DNA from: Spirochaetaceae bacterium
GTDB taxonomy: Bacteria > Spirochaetota > Spirochaetia > Treponematales > Rectinemataceae
Direction: 5' to 3'
DNA length: 64,000 nucleotides
NCBI GenBank assembly: GCA_025355995.1
Contig: JANXYQ010000069.1
Location: 1-64,000 of the forward strand
The notes under the pieces were generated by a model. The model did no database searches, was not told where the DNA came from, and saw only the letters and a program-made list of their open reading frames with translations. Both the position numbers and the translations under genes were made by a program. How positions within the stretch are numbered: position 1 is the stretch's first letter; every line of letters starts with the position of its first letter. Of the stretch, positions 7,916 to 16,433 are shown piece after piece.

Positions 7916-9826
7916 ATGCCGCTAAAAGGAAACCCCAGGATAGCCGAGCTCGAGGGCCTCATACGGAAGCACCAGGATCTCTATTACAATCGCCAGAGCG
8001 AGATCAGCGACGCGGAGTTCGACGCCCTGTGGGACGAGCTCGCCGAGCTGGACCCGGACAACGCGGTCTTCGATTCGGTGGGCGCGGACGCCGCGGACGG
8101 CTGGCCCAAGGCTCGGCACCTGATACCTATGGGGAGCCAGGAGAAGGCTTCGGATCCCGAATCGTTCCTCGCGTGGTGCGCGAAGGTCGCCCACCCCGAA
8201 TACCTCGTCCAGTACAAACTGGACGGCGCCAGCCTTGAGCTCCAGTACGAGGCCGGCGCTCTCGTCAGGGCGGTCACCCGCGGAGACGGAGAGGTAGGCG
8301 ATGATATAACGCCTAATGCGTCGAGGATGGCCGGCGTCGCCCTGAGACTGCCCGAAGCCTTTACCGGGGGCGTGCGGGGCGAGGTCCTGCTCCCGAGGGA
8401 GGTCCATGCCCGCAAGTACGCGGACAAGGCCAACTGCCGCAACGCCGCCAACGGCCTGATGAAGCGAAAGGACGGCGTCGGAAGCGAGGACCTCCACGTC
8501 GTCTGCTACGACGCGAGCGGGTCCATCGCGGGCCCCGGCCCGGGGGACGCTGGCGCTTCCCCCTTCGCGGACGAGGCCGAGAAAATGGACTGGCTCGCGC
8601 GCATGGGCTTCGAGGCGACCACTCAGGCCATCCTGTCCCTGCCCGAGGAGGTCGTCGAGTATCGGGCCCGCGTCATGGACAAGCGCCCGAGCCTTCCCTA
8701 CGACATCGACGGATTGGTCGTCAAGGGCCGGGAAATCGACGCCGAGGACATGGCTCGATCGCGGCCGGAGCGCCAGATAGCCTTCAAGTTCAGCCTCGAG
8801 GAGGCCATTTCCGTGCTCCGAGAGGTCGAGTGGAGCGAGTCGGGCGCCAACTACACTCCGATCGGCATCGTCGATCCCGTGCGTCTCGCCGGCACGACCG
8901 TCCAGCGCGCCAACCTCGTCAACACGAACCTGATCCGCGGGATGGGGCTCAAGCTGGGCTCGCGCGTGATCATGACGAAGCGCGGGGAGATCATTCCCAA
9001 GATCGAGGGCCTCGTGGAGAACCCGCCGGGCGCCGCCGAGATCGAGGCTCCCTCCTCCTGTTCCTGCGGGACAACGCTCGTCGACGAGGGAACGCGGCTC
9101 TACTGCCCCAATCCGGCCTGCCCCAAGAAAGTCCAACATAGGCTCGAGAAGTGGCTCTCCGTCCTCGACGTGAGGGACTTCGGCGGCGTCATCGTGGGGA
9201 AGCTACTCTCCTCCGGCCGCGTGCGCTCTGTCCCCGACCTATACGGCCTAGGCGCGGCCGAGCTCGCCCTCTACGAGCGCATGGGAGAGACGCTGGCGCG
9301 CAAGATACTCCGGAACCTCGCCGCCCGAAACGAGGTGAGCCTCGCGCGTTTCGTCGCAGGCTTCGACATCGAGGGCATCGGCGAGCTCAACGTCGAGAAG
9401 GCCGTCGCTGCCGGTTTCGACACGCTGCAGAAGCTCAGGGAGGCCTCGCCCCAAGCCCTCGCGGCCATCGACGGCTTGGGCGACATAACCGCCGCGACCA
9501 TAGCGAAGGGCCTTTCCGACCTCGGGGCGGAGATGGACGCCCTCCTCGCGACGGGCGCGATACGGATCCTTCCGCCGGCCTCCCTCGGACCCCTGTCGGG
9601 CAGGAGTTTCTGTTTCACGGGCGAGCTGTCCTCCATGAAGCGTCCGGACGCGGAGGCTCTCGTTCGAGCTGCGGGCGGCCTGATAAAGTCCTCCGTCACG
9701 AAGGGCCTGTCCTATCTCGTCACCAACGATCCCGCCTCCGGATCCGACAAGAACAAGAAGGCCGCCGCCTACGGGGTCGTGATCATCGATGAAGCGGCAT
9801 TCCTCGCCTTGGTAGGGCAAAAATGA
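7916..9826 (+). CDS. ligA: NAD-dependent DNA ligase
   Basis: A 636-residue ligase for replication and repair, using NAD+ to seal nicks. Domain Ia has the NAD-contacting segment LYYNRQSEISDAEFDALW; the adenylation lysine is Lys101 in YKLDGASLE; TRGDGEVGDD follows. The OB-fold region, a four-cysteine zinc finger (CSCG...CPNPAC), helix-hairpin-helix repeats (GIGELNVEKA, GLGDITAATI) and a C-terminal BRCT domain (GRSFCFTGELSS) are all present in the expected order. Length is slightly below the usual 660-680. ATG 7916 was chosen over an upstream ATG at 7877 because the latter lies in the -35 region. The stop overlaps the next ATG by four bases. Confidence 0.96.
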   Translation: MPLKGNPRIAELEGLIRKHQDLYYNRQSEISDAEFDALWDELAELDPDNAVFDSVGADAADGWPKARHLIPMGSQEKASDPESFLAWCAKVAHPEYLVQYKLDGASLELQYEAGALVRAVTRGDGEVGDDITPNASRMAGVALRLPEAFTGGVRGEVLLPREVHARKYADKANCRNAANGLMKRKDGVGSEDLHVVCYDASGSIAGPGPGDAGASPFADEAEKMDWLARMGFEATTQAILSLPEEVVEYRARVMDKRPSLPYDIDGLVVKGREIDAEDMARSRPERQIAFKFSLEEAISVLREVEWSESGANYTPIGIVDPVRLAGTTVQRANLVNTNLIRGMGLKLGSRVIMTKRGEIIPKIEGLVENPPGAAEIEAPSSCSCGTTLVDEGTRLYCPNPACPKKVQHRLEKWLSVLDVRDFGGVIVGKLLSSGRVRSVPDLYGLGAAELALYERMGETLARKILRNLAARNEVSLARFVAGFDIEGIGELNVEKAVAAGFDTLQKLREASPQALAAIDGLGDITAATIAKGLSDLGAEMDALLATGAIRILPPASLGPLSGRSFCFTGELSSMKRPDAEALVRAAGGLIKSSVTKGLSYLVTNDPASGSDKNKKAAAYGVVIIDEAAFLALVGQK

Positions 9827-10497
9827 GAGGGCTTTTCAGGAAAGGGCAGGGATCGCCGCTGCTCGGCGGCCTAGTCTTCCTCGTGACGATAGCGGTCGCC
9901 GGGTATTTCTGGTTCCAATACAGCGCCTCGTCGCAGAAGCAGCGGATCCTGTATCTCGAGGACCTGTCTACTCGGCTCCGCTCGGAAACCGTGCCCCTGA
10001 AGTTCATGGTCCTCTCCCGCGAGGGCGGAGATGTCAAGGCCAGGCTCAAGCTCTACGACCTGGCCGGCCGGGAGATAGCCTCTATCGAAAAATCCTGGCC
10101 GGGCGGCGAGCTCTATATCGATATGCTCCTCGTCCCCGTCCGTTCCCTCGGCGGTTCCGCCTCGGCGGATTCGTGGCTGGCCTTCCCCTACCGCGTATTC
10201 ACCGACAAGCTCAGCGCGGCGTCGGGAACCCTGCTTTTCGGCTCCTACGATAGCGGAGGCTTCCCCGAAGTCTTGAACGGCGAGAGCTGGAGCGCCAAGG
10301 AGAGGTCGGCCATCTCCGCGGCCTTCTCCTCGGCCATGAAGAGCGCGGCCGCCGGCCTCCCAGCCACCGACGCGGCGAAGGGCGCCTTCGGCTCGGCCGC
10401 CCACGAGGTCTCGAGGCTCGCTCGCTTCGACCTGGGAATCGTGTATAAACTCGTCTGCCGCGTCAAGGGCGGCGTCGAGATCATGGAGGACCAATAA
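9823..10497 (+). CDS. Membrane-anchored protein of unknown function, paralogue A
   Basis: A 224-residue protein coupled to ligA by an ATGA overlap. One N-terminal membrane segment (about residues 13-32) is followed by a short amphipathic or coiled stretch and then a globular, presumably extracytoplasmic domain. I do not recognise a named family. Residues 96-129 (GELYID ... FPYRVFTDK) match, in order and spacing, residues 174-208 of the next gene (KELFID ... IPFKVFSDE), so the two appear to be diverged paralogues. Both end with a helical segment and a final beta-rich strand. Start at 9823 is fixed by the overlap and the immediate hydrophobic segment. Confidence 0.7.
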   Translation: MRGLFRKGQGSPLLGGLVFLVTIAVAGYFWFQYSASSQKQRILYLEDLSTRLRSETVPLKFMVLSREGGDVKARLKLYDLAGREIASIEKSWPGGELYIDMLLVPVRSLGGSASADSWLAFPYRVFTDKLSAASGTLLFGSYDSGGFPEVLNGESWSAKERSAISAAFSSAMKSAAAGLPATDAAKGAFGSAAHEVSRLARFDLGIVYKLVCRVKGGVEIMEDQ

Positions 10498-10499
10498 GC

Positions 10500-11411
10500 A
10501 TGGACGACAGGCTCGGCGCATTCAAGGCTATTCTCTTCGGGCTCTCAGACGCGGCGGCTTTCCTCTTTACGAAGCCATTGGGGTTGGCCGTCCTCGTCTC
10601 GGTACTCCTCCTCGCTGCGGGCGCGAGGCTGTGGACGGCGCTCTCCGACAGGAGGCTCGCGGCCAAGGCGGCCGGGGAGGACTTCGGGCGCGGCGCCGCG
10701 GCGGGCAGGGCCCTGCGCGAGCTGGTCGGGATGGGCGTCAGGGCGGCCGGCGCCCTGCCCGCGATAGCAGGGATCGGAATCGCGCTCGTGCTCCTCGTCG
10801 GCGTCGCGGACGCCACGCGCTCGGTGGACGAGTATATCGCGGGCCGAAAGCGAGTCGCCGAGCTGACCGCAACCGTGCGCAATCTCGAGCGCCGATACAA
10901 GGCGATCGAGGCTAGGATCGACGACGTCAAGGATGGCCGCATCAAGGCGAGCCTCGCGTTCTTCGATTATAAGAGCCCTGCCGTCCCGGCCAAGACCCAG
11001 AGCATCGACATCGCGGGGAAGGAGCTATTCATCGACGCGATTGTATGCAATTTCGACTACTCGGAGATTTCTGCTGGCAAGTCCGTCAACCTCGCGATCC
11101 CCTTCAAGGTCTTCAGCGACGAGGTCAGCGAGTCGGACGGGGTCGCGCTGACCCTCATGGACGAGAAGGGGCTGCCCCTCATGTACAAACGCACGCCTGA
11201 CGAACTCCTCGGCATCGGGAGCGAGGCCTACGAAGCCCGGCTCGCGGAGCTGATGGCCGCCCTGCGCACGGACGAGGCGGCGCGCGGGGCAGGCATCGTT
11301 CGGAGCCTATACGGCGATGCCGTGCACCGAGGGGTCAAGAAGGGCGATTCCTTCGTCGTCTGGGTCGAGCAGTCGGGCGGATTGAGCGTCAAGGACTCCT
11401 CCTCCTTCTAG
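10500..11411 (+). CDS. Membrane-anchored protein of unknown function, paralogue B
   Basis: A 303-residue protein that begins two bases after paralogue A. It has two membrane segments (about 26-42 and 84-104), a coiled-coil stretch (about 112-145, RVAELTATVRNLERR) and a C-terminal globular domain. The latter shares with paralogue A the KxxLxFxDY-like strand, the ELFID strand, the PFKVFSDE strand and the closing strand near the end. No enzyme motif is visible. The geometry suggests an inner-membrane scaffold or sensor with a beta-rich outer domain. It probably works together with paralogue A, given adjacency and shared fold. Confidence 0.7.
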   Translation: MDDRLGAFKAILFGLSDAAAFLFTKPLGLAVLVSVLLLAAGARLWTALSDRRLAAKAAGEDFGRGAAAGRALRELVGMGVRAAGALPAIAGIGIALVLLVGVADATRSVDEYIAGRKRVAELTATVRNLERRYKAIEARIDDVKDGRIKASLAFFDYKSPAVPAKTQSIDIAGKELFIDAIVCNFDYSEISAGKSVNLAIPFKVFSDEVSESDGVALTLMDEKGLPLMYKRTPDELLGIGSEAYEARLAELMAALRTDEAARGAGIVRSLYGDAVHRGVKKGDSFVVWVEQSGGLSVKDSSSF

Positions 11412-11417
11412 CCCGCG

Positions 11418-11714
11418 ATGGCCGGAAACGATTGGCTTCGCCCCTCCTCGGGGCGCCTCCTCGTCGAAGTCAAGGCAGTGCCGGGCGCCTCGCGCTCGCA
11501 GGTTTCGGGACTGCGCGACGGCGCCCTCCTCGTCCGCGTGGCCGCCCCGCCCGAGAAGGGCAAGGCGAACGAGGAACTGCTCGCCTGTCTGGCCCGGTCC
11601 CTCGGCTTGCCTAAATCCGCGATCGAGCTCGTCGCGGGGGCTTCATCGCGGCGCAAGAGGCTCTCGGTCCCCGCCGAGTCCGAAGCCCTCCTGCGAAAGC
11701 TCGCCGGCGAGTAG
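11418..11714 (+). CDS. DUF167 (YggU-type) family protein
   Basis: A 98-residue protein with the family pattern: LLVEVKAVPGASRSQV opening, LLVRVAAPPEKGKANEELL core, and IELVAGASSRRKRLSV at the end. The function of the family is not established. Six bases separate it from the preceding membrane protein gene, so it is probably the last gene of the ligA operon. The ATG follows a stop by only a few bases with no clear ribosome binding site, consistent with coupling. Confidence 0.85.
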   Translation: MAGNDWLRPSSGRLLVEVKAVPGASRSQVSGLRDGALLVRVAAPPEKGKANEELLACLARSLGLPKSAIELVAGASSRRKRLSVPAESEALLRKLAGE

Positions 11715-11731
11715 GCGCCTCGCCCGACCCG

Positions 11732-11761
11732 TTGATCGGGCATCGGGATAGGCGCTACACT
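11732..11761 (+). promoter_or_regulatory. Candidate promoter for argS
   Basis: TTGATC at 11732-11737, 18-base spacer, TACACT at 11756-11761, each 4 of 6. Predicted start is near 11768, leaving a leader of about 25 bases with a GGGAG ribosome binding site before ATG 11793. Confidence 0.45.
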
Positions 11762-11792
11762 CCTACACCGCATCCTGCACCGGGAGAAGAAA

Positions 11793-13556
11793 ATGGTCGA
11801 GACGAAAGCCGCCTGGAAAAGAATCATCGCCCGAGCCCTCGAGGGATACGCAGCCGAGAAGGGCGTCGCGGCGCCCATGCCCGCGGCCGACGCGATAGTC
11901 CTGGAGCGGCCGCCCACGAGCGAGCTCGGCGACTTCGGCTTCCCGATGTTCCCTTACGCGAAGTTGTTGCGGTCCGCGCCCGCCCTGGTCGCGCAGGCCG
12001 TCGCGCGGATTGTCGAGCGCGATCCCGCGGCGGCCCGGCTCGGCGGAGCCGCAGCCGAGGGCCCCTACCTCAACGTGCGCCTGGCCCGCCCCGCAGTCGT
12101 CGCCGAGGTCCTGGCCCGGGCCGGTTCCCCCGCCTGGGGACGGGGCTCGGCCCTCCGCGGAAAGAAAGTCATGGTGGAATTCTCGAGTCCGAATACTAAT
12201 AAGCCCCTCCATCTCGGGCACCTCCGCAACAACGTCCTCGGCGAGTCGCTCTCGCGGATCATGTCGGCCGCGGGAGCGGAAGTGCGCAAGATCGACCACT
12301 TCAACGACCGCGGCGTCCATATCTGTAAGTCCATGCTCGCCTACCAGGCCTACGGGGAGGGCAGGACACCGGCCGACGAGGGACTCAAGGGCGACCATTT
12401 CGTCGGCAAGTACTACGTCCTCTTCAACAAGCTCATGGAGGAGGACCCCAAGGCCGAAGAGAAGGCGCAGGAGCTCCTCGTGCGCTGGGAGGCGGGCGAC
12501 GCGGAGGTGCGCGCGCTTTGGCAGAGGATGAAGGATTGGGTCATCGGCGGCATCAAGGAAACCTATGCGCGCACTCTCGTGAGCTTCGATCTCTACGACT
12601 ACGAGAGCGACACCTACCAGCTCGGCGTCGATAGCGTGCTCTCGGGCCTCGAGAAGGGCGTGTTCTACAGGAACGAGGACGGCTCGGTCTGGGCGGACTT
12701 CGAGGATATCAACCTCGACAAGAAAGTGTTCCTGCGCAAGGACGGGACGAGCCTGTACATCACCCAGGACATCGGGACCGCGATCGCGCGGCACGAGGAC
12801 TGGCCCTACGACCGCCTCATCTACGTCGTCGCGAACGAGCAGGCCTACCACTTCAAGATCCTCTTCGAGACCCTGAGGCGCCTGGGCTACGCCTGGGCGG
12901 CCGACCTCCACCACCTCGCCTACGGCATGGTGAACCTCCCCTCGGGGCGCATGAAGACGCGGGAGGGGACCGTCGTCGACGCGGACGACCTCATCGACGA
13001 GCTCGCCTCCATCGCGGCCAAGGAGATCGAGGCGAAGGGCAGGGAGGACGCCGTGGGCGACTCGCGCGCGGTATCCGACAGGATCGCCCTCGGCGCCCTG
13101 CATTACTACCTCCTTCAGACCGGCCCAATGAAGGACATGCTCTACGATCCCGAGCAATCCCTTTCCTTTACGGGCGATACCGGCCCCTACATCCAATACA
13201 TGGGCGCCCGTGCGTCGTCGATCATACGAAAGCACCTGGCGGGGGAGGGCAATGCGGTCAAGGGCGATCCCGATCCCGGCCTCCTCGCCTCGGACGCGGA
13301 CTGGGAGCTCGTTAAGCAGATCGCCGCCCTGCCCGAGGCCGTCGATTCCTCCGCCTCGGCCATGGAGCCCTCGATCATGGCCGCCTACCTCCATGACCTC
13401 GCGACCGCCTTCTCGGCCTGGTACAGGGACAATCCCGTGCTAAACAACCCCGACGCCGACCTCGCCGCGAGCAGGATCGAGCTGGTCAAGGCGGTCAAGG
13501 CCAGCTTCGAGGCGGCCTGCGCGCTGGTCTGCGTGCCATTCCTCGAAGCGATGTAA
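11793..13556 (+). CDS. argS: Arginyl-tRNA synthetase
   Basis: A 587-residue class I synthetase that charges tRNA-Arg. The N-terminal additional domain is followed by the HIGH-type motif in NKPLHLGHLRNNV and the conserved FNDRGVHICKSM. The KMSK-like loop is GRMKTREGTVV, as in other ArgS proteins. The C-terminal anticodon-binding helices end in ACALVCVPFLEAM, close to the family consensus. Length is typical. Start ATG 11793 has a GGGAG site nine bases upstream. It has its own candidate promoter and is followed by the rplU promoter, so it is likely monocistronic. Confidence 0.96.
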   Translation: MVETKAAWKRIIARALEGYAAEKGVAAPMPAADAIVLERPPTSELGDFGFPMFPYAKLLRSAPALVAQAVARIVERDPAAARLGGAAAEGPYLNVRLARPAVVAEVLARAGSPAWGRGSALRGKKVMVEFSSPNTNKPLHLGHLRNNVLGESLSRIMSAAGAEVRKIDHFNDRGVHICKSMLAYQAYGEGRTPADEGLKGDHFVGKYYVLFNKLMEEDPKAEEKAQELLVRWEAGDAEVRALWQRMKDWVIGGIKETYARTLVSFDLYDYESDTYQLGVDSVLSGLEKGVFYRNEDGSVWADFEDINLDKKVFLRKDGTSLYITQDIGTAIARHEDWPYDRLIYVVANEQAYHFKILFETLRRLGYAWAADLHHLAYGMVNLPSGRMKTREGTVVDADDLIDELASIAAKEIEAKGREDAVGDSRAVSDRIALGALHYYLLQTGPMKDMLYDPEQSLSFTGDTGPYIQYMGARASSIIRKHLAGEGNAVKGDPDPGLLASDADWELVKQIAALPEAVDSSASAMEPSIMAAYLHDLATAFSAWYRDNPVLNNPDADLAASRIELVKAVKASFEAACALVCVPFLEAM

Positions 13557-13583
13557 CGCGCTTCGCCTCGCTCGCCTGACGGA

Positions 13584-13613
13584 TTGACATCGCCATAAGT
13601 TGCGGTGTATAAA
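13584..13613 (+). promoter_or_regulatory. Promoter of the rplU operon
   Basis: A perfect TTGACA at 13584-13589, 18-base spacer and TATAAA (5 of 6) at 13608-13613. Predicted start near 13620 gives a leader of about 32 bases with a GAGGT site before ATG 13652. It is one of the strongest promoter matches in the window. Confidence 0.7.
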
Positions 13614-13651
13614 GGCCAGCCAAACTATAGTAATTATCGAGGTAGACTAAG

Positions 13652-13960
13652 ATGTACGCAGTAGTCGAGTGCAATGGAAAACAGTACCGCGCGGAAATAG
13701 GCGCAGTCCTTAAAGTAGACCGCTTCGACGCCGAGAAAGGCGCCACGGTGTCGCTGGACAAGGTCCTCGTCCTCTCCGGCGACAGCATCAAGGTAGGCTC
13801 CCCCTACGTCGCGGGCGCCGCGGTCAAGACGACCGTCCAGGACGAGATCAAAGGCGACAAGATCATTGTATTCAAGTACAAGCCCAAGAAGGACTACCGC
13901 CGCACGCAGGGCCATAGGCAGCGCTATACGCTCCTCAAGGTCGAGGAAATCAAGGGCTAA
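13652..13960 (+). CDS. rplU: 50S ribosomal protein L21
   Basis: A 102-residue ribosomal protein that binds 23S rRNA. It starts MYAVVECNGKQYRAEIG and ends with the family C-terminal segment KKDYRRTQGHRQRYTLLKVEEI. It is the first gene of the L21-Prp-L27 operon, the arrangement seen in many Gram-positives and spirochaetes. Confidence 0.97.
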   Translation: MYAVVECNGKQYRAEIGAVLKVDRFDAEKGATVSLDKVLVLSGDSIKVGSPYVAGAAVKTTVQDEIKGDKIIVFKYKPKKDYRRTQGHRQRYTLLKVEEIKG

Positions 13961-13970
13961 TAGCCTATTC

Positions 13971-14309
13971 ATGATACGCGCGATCGCCGTCTTGGACGCC
14001 GGAGCCCGTCTCCAGTCATTCAAGGCGACGGGTCACGCGGCCGCCGGGGACCGCGGTTACGATATCGTCTGCGCGGCCTTTTCGGCCCTGGCGCGCACGG
14101 CGTACCGGGCGCTGTCGGGCCTGCCCGGCATCGAGCTGAGCGGGGAGGCGAGCAAGCCCGGGACGCTGGGTTTCGAGGTGATCAAGCCGGCCGCGAACGC
14201 GGACAGGGCGGCGGGCATCGCGGATTTCCTGGTCGTCGGCATAGGCGACCTGGCCCGAGAGCATCCCGGAGCGGTTGAGTTCATACTAGAACATGATTGG
14301 AGGGAATGA
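13971..14309 (+). CDS. prp: Prp-type ribosomal-processing cysteine protease
   Basis: A 112-residue protein of the YsxB/Prp family between L21 and L27. The catalytic pair is His22 (GHA) and Cys34 (DIVCAAFS), the same numbering as the characterised Staphylococcus aureus enzyme, which removes an N-terminal extension from L27. Here the neighbouring L27 begins directly with MAHKG and has no such extension, so the substrate is unclear. ATG 13971 is ten bases after the rplU stop. Confidence 0.88.
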   Translation: MIRAIAVLDAGARLQSFKATGHAAAGDRGYDIVCAAFSALARTAYRALSGLPGIELSGEASKPGTLGFEVIKPAANADRAAGIADFLVVGIGDLAREHPGAVEFILEHDWRE

Positions 14310-14312
14310 GAT

Positions 14313-14558
14313 ATGGCACATAAGGGCGTAAACGGACGCGATTCCAACCCGCAGCACCTCGGCGTCAAGGCTTACGGCAACGAAGTCGTGACCGCCGGAT
14401 CCATCATCGTCAGGCAGCGCGGAACCAAGATACACCCCGGCGTCAATGTCGGCATCGGCAAGGACGACACCCTCTACGCGCTTATCGACGGTAAGGTCTT
14501 CTTCAAGGAGTACCGCAAGCGCAAGTACGCGGGCGTGGAAGCCATCGCCTCCGAGTAG
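14313..14558 (+). CDS. rpmA: 50S ribosomal protein L27, with a shortened N-terminal arm
   Basis: An 81-residue L27, recognised by [28 protein letters not shown] and the C-terminal [12 protein letters not shown]. The N-terminus is [11 protein letters not shown], about five residues shorter than usual, where other L27 proteins carry a Lys/Gly-rich arm such as MAHKKAGGSTRNGRDS that reaches toward the peptidyl transferase centre. An AGGGAATGAG site precedes ATG 14313. It follows prp by three bases. Confidence 0.95.
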   Translation: MAHKGVNGRDSNPQHLGVKAYGNEVVTAGSIIVRQRGTKIHPGVNVGIGKDDTLYALIDGKVFFKEYRKRKYAGVEAIASE

Positions 14559-14610
14559 TCGCGTCGCGGCGCCGGCCGCGAGGGATTATGGTCGCGAGGC
14601 CTTCGCCTCC

Positions 14611-14640
14611 TTGTATTACCTTCACCTGCGTCTCTAGAAT
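14611..14640 (+). promoter_or_regulatory. Weak candidate promoter between rpmA and obgE
   Basis: TTGTAT at 14611-14616, 18-base spacer, TAGAAT (5 of 6) at 14635-14640. It lies upstream of the terminator hairpin at 14665-14701, so a transcript from it would be very short unless the hairpin is read through into obgE. The -35 match is only 3 of 6. Confidence 0.3.
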
Positions 14641-14664
14641 GGCGGGTTTAAGCCGGTCATCGAG

Positions 14665-14701
14665 AGCCGTCCTTAGGCCCTAAGGCCAGAGGGCGGCTTT
14701 T
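14665..14701 (+). terminator. Intrinsic terminator after rpmA
   Basis: An 8-base stem, AGCCGTCC with GGGCGGCT (one G-U pair), closes an 18-base loop that itself holds a small TTA/TAA hairpin, followed by TTTT. It is 107 bases past the rpmA stop and should end the rplU operon or attenuate transcription into obgE. Confidence 0.65.
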
Positions 14702-14766
14702 GTCATCTATCGAGGCTTTCTCGGGGGCCGCAAGGCTCTCGCGATCGGCTCCAGGAGTTTTTCAGA

Positions 14767-15858
14767 GTGATCAAATTCGCCGATGAAGCCACTATCACCG
14801 TGACCTCCGGGAAGGGAGGGGACGGCTGCGTCGCGTTCAGGAGGGAGAAGTTCATCCCCTTCGGCGGGCCCGCCGGAGGCGACGGCGGCAGGGGCGGCGA
14901 TGTCGTCTTCGAGGTCCGGAGGAATCTCCGGACGCTATCGCAGCTACGCTACCAGCAGACCTTCAAGGCAGACAACGGGCAGCCGGGCTCTGGCAAGAAC
15001 ATGCATGGGCGCGACGGCGGCGACGTCCTCGTCCTCGTGCCCCCCGGAACCATCATATGGGACGCCGACACCGGGGAGATGCTGAAGGACTTCGGCCTGC
15101 ACGACAAGGATTCCCCTCAAGTCAAGGAAGGCGAGCGCTGGCTTTTCCTGAAGGGTGGGAAGGGCGGGTGGGGCAACACCCACTACAAGAGCTCGGTCAA
15201 CCAGGCGCCCAGGACCTTCCAACCGGGACAGCCGGCCACGACGGCCAGGCTTCGGATCGAGCTCCAGCTCATAGCCGACATCGGCTTCGTCGGCTTCCCC
15301 AACGCGGGCAAGTCCTCGCTCCTCGACTATTTCACGAACGCGCGCCCCAAGATCGCGCCTTACCCCTTCACCACAAAGATCCCGAACCTCGGGATGCTCA
15401 CGATCCACGAGCGCGATATCGTGCTCGCCGACATCCCCGGGATAATAGAGGGCGCCCACGACGGGGTCGGCCTGGGCCTGCGCTTCCTTAAGCATATATC
15501 CCGCGCGAGCGCCCTGGCCTTCCTCGTGGACCTGTCCGACGAGAATTGGGAGGAGGCATACGGCATCCTCCTCGGGGAACTCTCCTCCTTCGCGCCCTCG
15601 TTAGCCGACAAGCGGCGAGTCCTCGTCGCGACGAAGATGGACCTGCCGGAGGCCGCCGAGCGCCTCGAGGCTTTCCGGGCCGCGCACGCTGGCGAGGAGG
15701 TCTACGGCATCTCGGTCTTTTCCGGCCAGGGCTTGGATTCCCTGCGCGACGCCTTCCTTTCCCTCGTGCTGGAGGCCGAGGCCGCTGCCAAGGCTGCGCC
15801 GGGACGGGACGACCTTTTCGGGAGCCTCGGCCCGGAGGCCGCGGAGGAATCGGATTGA
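14767..15858 (+). CDS. obgE: Obg family GTPase (CgtA)
   Basis: A 363-residue ribosome-associated GTPase. The glycine-rich Obg fold fills residues 1-158 (VTSGKGGDGCVAFRREK, GGKGGWGN), then a GTPase domain with G1 GFPNAGKSS, switch region APYPFTT, G3 DIPGIIEGA and G4 ATKMDLPE. The start is GTG 14767 with an AGGAG site ten bases upstream; the protein sequence IKFADEATITV fits the family start. The C-terminal tail is short and acidic. It overlaps the nadD start by four bases. Confidence 0.96.
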   Translation: MIKFADEATITVTSGKGGDGCVAFRREKFIPFGGPAGGDGGRGGDVVFEVRRNLRTLSQLRYQQTFKADNGQPGSGKNMHGRDGGDVLVLVPPGTIIWDADTGEMLKDFGLHDKDSPQVKEGERWLFLKGGKGGWGNTHYKSSVNQAPRTFQPGQPATTARLRIELQLIADIGFVGFPNAGKSSLLDYFTNARPKIAPYPFTTKIPNLGMLTIHERDIVLADIPGIIEGAHDGVGLGLRFLKHISRASALAFLVDLSDENWEEAYGILLGELSSFAPSLADKRRVLVATKMDLPEAAERLEAFRAAHAGEEVYGISVFSGQGLDSLRDAFLSLVLEAEAAAKAAPGRDDLFGSLGPEAAEESD

Positions 15859-16433
15859 GGCTCCTCGTCCTCGGGGGCAGCTTCAACCCCGTGCACATCG
15901 GCCATCTAGCCATGGCCGAGGAGCTTCGATCGGAATTCGGCTACGACCTCGTCCTCCTCGTGCCCTCGCTCCGGCCGCCCCACAAGAACCTCACCGAGGA
16001 GGATCCGGGCGCGGAGAGCCGCCTCGAGATGCTTCGCCTGGCGGTCGACGGCGACGACTCCATGGCCATAGACGACTGCGAAATACGCCGAGGCGGCACA
16101 TCCTATACGATCGATACGCTTTCCGAATTGGGCACGCGCTATCGAATCGAGGGCAAGCCCGGCCTCGTCATCGGCGACGACCTGATACCCGGCTTCCCCT
16201 CCTGGAGGAACCCCGCGGAGCTGGCGGGGGCGGCCGATATAGTCTGTGCGCGCCGCTCCAGCGCGGGCGAGCTTCCCTTGCCCTTTCCCCATCGATATGC
16301 CCACAACAGCCTGATACAGGTCTCGAGCAGTATGATCCGCGCCCGGATAGCCGCGGGCGAACCCTTCCGGCGGCTACTCGCGCCTTCGGTCTATCGACAT
16401 ATCGTCGAGAACGGGCTCTATGGACTGCGCTGA
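15855..16433 (+). CDS. nadD: Nicotinate-nucleotide adenylyltransferase
   Basis: A 192-residue NMN/NaMN adenylyltransferase that forms deamido-NAD. Motifs: GGSFNPVHIGHL (ATP-binding HxGH), a central IGDDLI strand and the C-terminal SSSMIR motif. The only sensible start is TTG 15855, which overlaps the obgE stop (TTGA); translation from it begins RLLVLGGSFNP, the expected N-terminus. It overlaps the next gene by 14 bases. The NadD-YqeK order is common in bacteria. Confidence 0.93.
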   Translation: MRLLVLGGSFNPVHIGHLAMAEELRSEFGYDLVLLVPSLRPPHKNLTEEDPGAESRLEMLRLAVDGDDSMAIDDCEIRRGGTSYTIDTLSELGTRYRIEGKPGLVIGDDLIPGFPSWRNPAELAGAADIVCARRSSAGELPLPFPHRYAHNSLIQVSSSMIRARIAAGEPFRRLLAPSVYRHIVENGLYGLR

